The notes beneath the pieces were generated by a model. It saw nothing but the letters and a program-made list of their open reading frames with translations. It searched no databases and was not told the DNA's origin. Below, one piece after another: positions 61,075 to 64,000 of a stretch of DNA of 64,000 nucleotides. How positions within the stretch are numbered: position 1 is the first letter of the stretch; every line of letters begins with the position of its first letter. The position numbers were made by a program, and so were the translations under genes. Origin of the DNA: CAWUJT01 sp963922715 (GTDB lineage: Bacteria > Pseudomonadota > Alphaproteobacteria > Rhodobacterales > Rhodobacteraceae); contig CAWUJT010000002.1 of assembly GCA_963922715.1 (NCBI GenBank), forward strand, positions 1-64,000, in the 5' to 3' direction.

Positions 61075-61430
61075 CTCATTGTTTCTGATGGCGCATCAAT
61101 TACTCTATGAATATTACCAAAATGTGCGTGCCGCACGTATAAGGGCGGGACTGGTGTTACATAAACGGATGAAGATGCTGCTATCGTCAAAAAGACGTAC
61201 AATGTTTTCACAGCACGTCTTTTTGATATAGAATTTTAAATTCTCTTATAAAATCAAGTTCGCAATACCGATAGCCTGTATCTTTTGCTTAAGCTCCTAA
61301 TATCTTTATGAAAAAGTATTTCCGCTCAGTTTATAGACTTGTCACTATCTATTTATTTTTAGGAATGTTACTACCAATGCCATAATCATCGTCTTCCACG
61401 GCCATTATCACCATCATCGTCTGACTGTGA
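61075..61430. other. Non-coding spacer between the two pilin-like genes
   Basis: A 356-base A+T-rich stretch with no convincing gene. It holds one strong inverted repeat (61187-61226, listed separately). Directly after the stop of the upstream pilin gene, the minus strand stays open for 15 Asp- and Arg-rich codons (SQSDDDGDNGRGRR) before a TGA. Confidence 0.6.
61187..61226. terminator. Candidate bidirectional terminator
   Basis: TCAAAAAGACGT (61187-61198) and ACGTCTTTTTGA (61215-61226) are perfect 12-base arms around a 16-base loop. The A run on one arm and T run on the other would allow intrinsic termination on either strand. Outside it, CTAT/ATAG extends the pairing past a small bulge. It lies downstream of the 61431-61820 gene on the minus strand. 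Confidence 0.5.
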
Positions 61431-61820
61431 CTACGATCCTGACTGAGCAGCTTGGAGAGCTTGTGCTATATCATTCTTATAATCTGCAACATCTTCTGGA
61501 TCCCAACCATAAAAAGCACTATCTGGGTCATTAACTTGTTCCATAACACGATCGTATTCTTCTGTCGTCCATCCATAGAATTCACTACTGGGATCTTCTG
61601 TAGGATGAAGTGGGTCTGGATCAGGTTGTGACACCGGAGCGGTTTCTCTTACAACCTGGATATCGCGCTGATCGAACTGGCTTTGCGCGCCTCCCCCGAC
61701 ACTTGCCACCCCACTTTGTACACTGGTATACATTATCGTTGCAATGCCGAAAACTCCTGCGGCCAAAACGACCGAGTCCACAGTTGCAGCCCCATGTTCA
61801 TCTTTGATAAAGTAAATCAT
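61431..61820 (-). CDS. Flp-pilin-like protein with FYGW-repeat tail
   Basis: A 129-residue protein. The N-terminus (FIKDEHG10-AATVD15) resembles a type IVb prepilin: Gly before the cleavage point and an acidic residue at +5 (Asp in place of Glu), then a hydrophobic segment (about 16-33). The rest is unlike short Flp pilins: an acidic tail with a 22-residue repeat, D76-P-x-S-x-FYGW84 and D98-P-x-S-x-FYGW106, each followed by an acidic stretch. No tad/cpa genes are nearby. A GGGA lies eight bases before the ATG. Confidence 0.65.
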   Translation of the reverse strand: MIYFIKDEHGAATVDSVVLAAGVFGIATIMYTSVQSGVASVGGGAQSQFDQRDIQVVRETAPVSQPDPDPLHPTEDPSSEFYGWTTEEYDRVMEQVNDPDSAFYGWDPEDVADYKNDIAQALQAAQSGS

Positions 61821-62096
61821 TTCAGTATCCCGTTATTTGCAGACCAATCAATACCAAAGAAAATTATGATTTTAATGTGGCGATACTATGACCAAAAACA
61901 AAAGCTCAGAGCAAAAATTCAATAAAAATGTATACCCGTTTCCTATAATGGTGTAAAAAACGTCTTAATAATGAATTGTTTTTCAAACAGAAAAGTCTTA
62001 ATTTAAAGGGCAGTATTATTTGGTCTGCACAGACGGATAAGGCTGGCACCTTTCACAAGTGTTGGAATAGATTAAAATAAACATTATATATATCCT

Positions 62097-62498
62097 ATGT
62101 ATGTTTTCCGCTGTATAGTTGCTGCCTCTCTCATCGCCTTCCCGAGTTATTGTTTTTCAAAAGATATTTCGGGGGTTTGGCAAACGCAACCGGATCGTAA
62201 AGACCTAATCAGTCATATTAAGATAGAGGTTTGTGAAGAAGAACAGGGATACTGTGGCACGGTTCTGCGGGCGTTTGATGAAACAGGCCAAGAGGTGCAG
62301 ACACCCAATATCGGGCGCAGGCTCTTTTGGGGCATGACAGAACAAAGTGACGGCGTCTATGCTGGCGGGGCGTTTTACTTACCCCTGATCGACATGGTTA
62401 CAGAAAACATCACCTTCCGTTTGGAAGGGGATATTTTAACTGTCAGCGGTAGAGTGGCGATGATACGCTCCAGCCAAGAGTGGACGCGTCTGGAGTAA
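62097..62498 (+). CDS. DUF2147 family exported protein
   Basis: A 133-residue protein with a signal peptide (about residues 1-21, ending CFS) and a small beta-barrel-like domain beginning DISGVWQTQPDRKDL, with GYCGTVLRAF and the end SSQEWTRLE. DUF2147 members are periplasmic and of unknown function. 22 bases before the kinase gene, so probably co-transcribed with it. The 276 bases before it hold no other gene. Confidence 0.8.
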   Translation: MYVFRCIVAASLIAFPSYCFSKDISGVWQTQPDRKDLISHIKIEVCEEEQGYCGTVLRAFDETGQEVQTPNIGRRLFWGMTEQSDGVYAGGAFYLPLIDMVTENITFRLEGDILTVSGRVAMIRSSQEWTRLE

Positions 62499-62519
62499 GG
62501 TAAAGATCCTGAAGGGAAC

Positions 62520-63725
62520 ATGATGCGCCCAGATGACCTATGCTCTCTTTTTCTTACAGGTGTTCAAGCCGCAGACCCCAAGCAGGCGGTTCAAGCGCAT
62601 CTTGACAAGCTGACCGATCCGCCCACCCACATCTTAAGCATCGGCAAAGCGGCCCTTGAAATGGCCCAAGGTGTCTTAGACACATTCCCCTCTGCCCAAA
62701 CCCTTGTGGTGACGAACGCCGAAAATGCTCGGGATGCTTCGGGGGTAAAGGTTTTGGTGGGGGATCATCCTGTGCCTGCCGAGGCCAGCCTGACCGCAGG
62801 GCGGGCCGTGCTTGATTTTGCCCGCAGTCTTGGCTCAAAAGATCATCTATTGGCGCTTATTTCCGGGGGCGCGTCCGCTCTGGTCGTGGCCCCTGTTTCG
62901 CCCGTCACACTGGCTGACAAAGCGGCTTTGACAACGGCGATGTTAGGGGCAGGTCTCGATATCGTTGAGATCAACACGGTACGCCAATCTATCAGTGAGA
63001 TCAAAGGGGGCGGGCTCGTGCGTGCTGTTGGGCAAGCACGGCTCACGAGTTTGATTTTGTCTGATGTGATGGGCGATGATCCGCGCGTGATTGCCAGTGG
63101 TCCGACACAACCACCCCTACGCACAGCTTTGGACACGCAAAAGATTTTGCAGCGTGCGGGACTTTGGCCAAAGGTGCCAAAATCGGTGCAAGATGTGCTG
63201 TTGACCAAAGCGGAGACACCGCCGGTTTCTCCCAGTCCCACCTATATCGTCGGGTCAAACCGGCGGAGTGTTCTGGCGATGGCTCAGGCAGCTCAGCGCC
63301 TGGGATGGACGCCTGATCTTTACCCCAAAGATCTGGTGGGGGATGTGCGCACGGCTGCGAACATCGTTTTAGAGCGCGCGGCACAAGGACCGGGCCTTTG
63401 GCTGGCAGGTGGGGAGACGACGGTTGAGGTGCGCGGCACTGGCAAGGGCGGCCGCAACCAGGAATTGTGTTTGCGTGTGGCGCAAGGGCTTGCGAAACGC
63501 GGATTGCAGGCCAGCTTTTTAAGCGCAGGCACCGATGGACGGGATGGCCCAACCGATGCAGCTGGGGCAATTGTGGATGAAACAACCTGGGGGGCTATTC
63601 CCAATGCCGCGGCCTATTTGGCGGATAATGACAGCTATACCGCTTTAGCTCTGGCGGATGCTTTGTTAAAAATACCCGCAACGGGGACGAATGTGGCGGA
63701 TCTGCAAATTCTTTGGGTGCCGTAG
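62520..63725 (+). CDS. gckA: Glycerate 2-kinase (GckA/MOFRL family)
   Basis: A 401-residue kinase that makes 2-phosphoglycerate from glycerate, as in the serine cycle and glyoxylate use. The N-terminal DUF4147 domain has LSIGKAALEMAQG and ALISGGASALVVAP; the C-terminal MOFRL domain has GGRNQELCLRVA and SAGTDGRDGPTDAAGA. The family is distinct from GlxK. Cytoplasmic. Followed after 45 bases by the DUF1499 gene. Confidence 0.9.
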   Translation: MMRPDDLCSLFLTGVQAADPKQAVQAHLDKLTDPPTHILSIGKAALEMAQGVLDTFPSAQTLVVTNAENARDASGVKVLVGDHPVPAEASLTAGRAVLDFARSLGSKDHLLALISGGASALVVAPVSPVTLADKAALTTAMLGAGLDIVEINTVRQSISEIKGGGLVRAVGQARLTSLILSDVMGDDPRVIASGPTQPPLRTALDTQKILQRAGLWPKVPKSVQDVLLTKAETPPVSPSPTYIVGSNRRSVLAMAQAAQRLGWTPDLYPKDLVGDVRTAANIVLERAAQGPGLWLAGGETTVEVRGTGKGGRNQELCLRVAQGLAKRGLQASFLSAGTDGRDGPTDAAGAIVDETTWGAIPNAAAYLADNDSYTALALADALLKIPATGTNVADLQILWVP

Positions 63726-63770
63726 TCGTTTTGCCTCAAAAATAAGCAACAACCGGAGAGGATGTAGAAA

Positions 63771-64000
63771 ATGGTAAAAATCTCTTTGTGGATTTTGGGT
63801 TTGGTGGTGATTGGTCTTCTGGGCGCAATGTTGTTTGTGCGTACAAGCACACTGGAGCCAACCGCCTGGCATATCGATCCTTGGACCACCTCCAAAGGGC
63901 AAAAGCCCAACAATTATCTTGTTGCACCGGCCGGGGATCAGCCCCCTTTAAGACGTGACAAGGAGGCCGGTTTGGTGGCGCAGAAGGTACTTGATCTGGC
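63771..64000 (+). CDS. DUF1499 domain protein, N-terminal part (cut by window end)
   Basis: The first 76 residues of a protein that continues past the window. One N-terminal membrane segment (about residues 4-24) is followed by TAWHIDPWTTSKG.KPNNYLV, the opening of DUF1499 proteins, which are exported or membrane-anchored and of unknown function. GGAG lies upstream of the ATG. Confidence 0.7.
   Translation, partial: MVKISLWILGLVVIGLLGAMLFVRTSTLEPTAWHIDPWTTSKGQKPNNYLVAPAGDQPPLRRDKEAGLVAQKVLDL

Overview
The window looks like chromosomal DNA of an alphaproteobacterium of the order Rhodobacterales, probably a marine roseobacter. Four things point there: the leader of metK matches the SAM/SAH riboswitch, known mainly from Rhodobacterales; the IscR-like regulator lacks the three cluster cysteines, as in Rhodobacter-type IscR; a CckA-type hybrid kinase sits behind a perfect CtrA box; and the gene orders (iscR-iscS-sufB..sufC-sufD..sufS, fabD-fabG-acpP-fabF-mltG, phoH-ybeY-corC-lnt-metK) are those of this group. 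Coding density is high, with many 1-8 base start/stop overlaps and several convergent genes overlapping at their 3' ends.

Layout. 1-3628: the 3' end of cysS, then cimA, a methyltransferase and a squalene/phytoene-synthase-like gene, all chained by ATGA overlaps. 3638-6630 (minus): a tripartite tricarboxylate transporter, with membrane subunits TctA and TctB fused into one protein next to its binding protein. 6774-7645 (minus): a hydrolase and a small protein. 7789-16581: an 11-gene SUF iron-sulfur assembly operon with five accessory genes. 16682-18837: DedA and a cytochrome b561-YceI fusion. 18961-23623: fatty acid synthesis plus mltG. 23702-24565 (minus): a glycosyltransferase-like gene. 24688-32392: miaB, an OmpA-like protein and a lipoprotein sharing a cysteine motif, phoH-ybeY-corC-lnt and riboswitch-controlled metK. 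32395-36283: a hydrolase and a divergent DsbA/DsbD-like thiol-redox pair. 36339-39046: a MATE exporter and trpB.

39047-40373 holds gene remnants (pentapeptide repeat, IS21 istB, AraC-like) on the 3' side of a tRNA-Ser(UGA). 40462-43608 is an arsenate detoxification operon: an operator, an ArsR-ArsC fusion, an ArsJ-type GAPDH and ArsJ. 43683-47841 is a ynjF-ynjB-ynjC-ynjD-like locus, a CDP-alcohol phosphotransferase with an ABC importer of unknown substrate. Then follow parE (minus), guaB, an RsmB-like methyltransferase, cckA, a tungstate transporter (tupBCA), an AbrB-like transporter, an MDR oxidoreductase, a second glycosyltransferase, two Flp-pilin-like small proteins (minus), a DUF2147 protein, glycerate 2-kinase and the start of a DUF1499 protein.

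Most of the window is core metabolism and cell envelope. The best leads for new biology are: the ArsR-ArsC fusion with a possible internal start for free ArsC; the CtrA box in front of cckA; the OmpA/lipoprotein pair sharing an undescribed Cys/Trp motif; the paired Flp-like pilins, one with a repeated FYGW tail; the ynjFBCD locus; and the non-SUF passengers of the suf operon. No CRISPR array, prophage or intact insertion sequence was seen.
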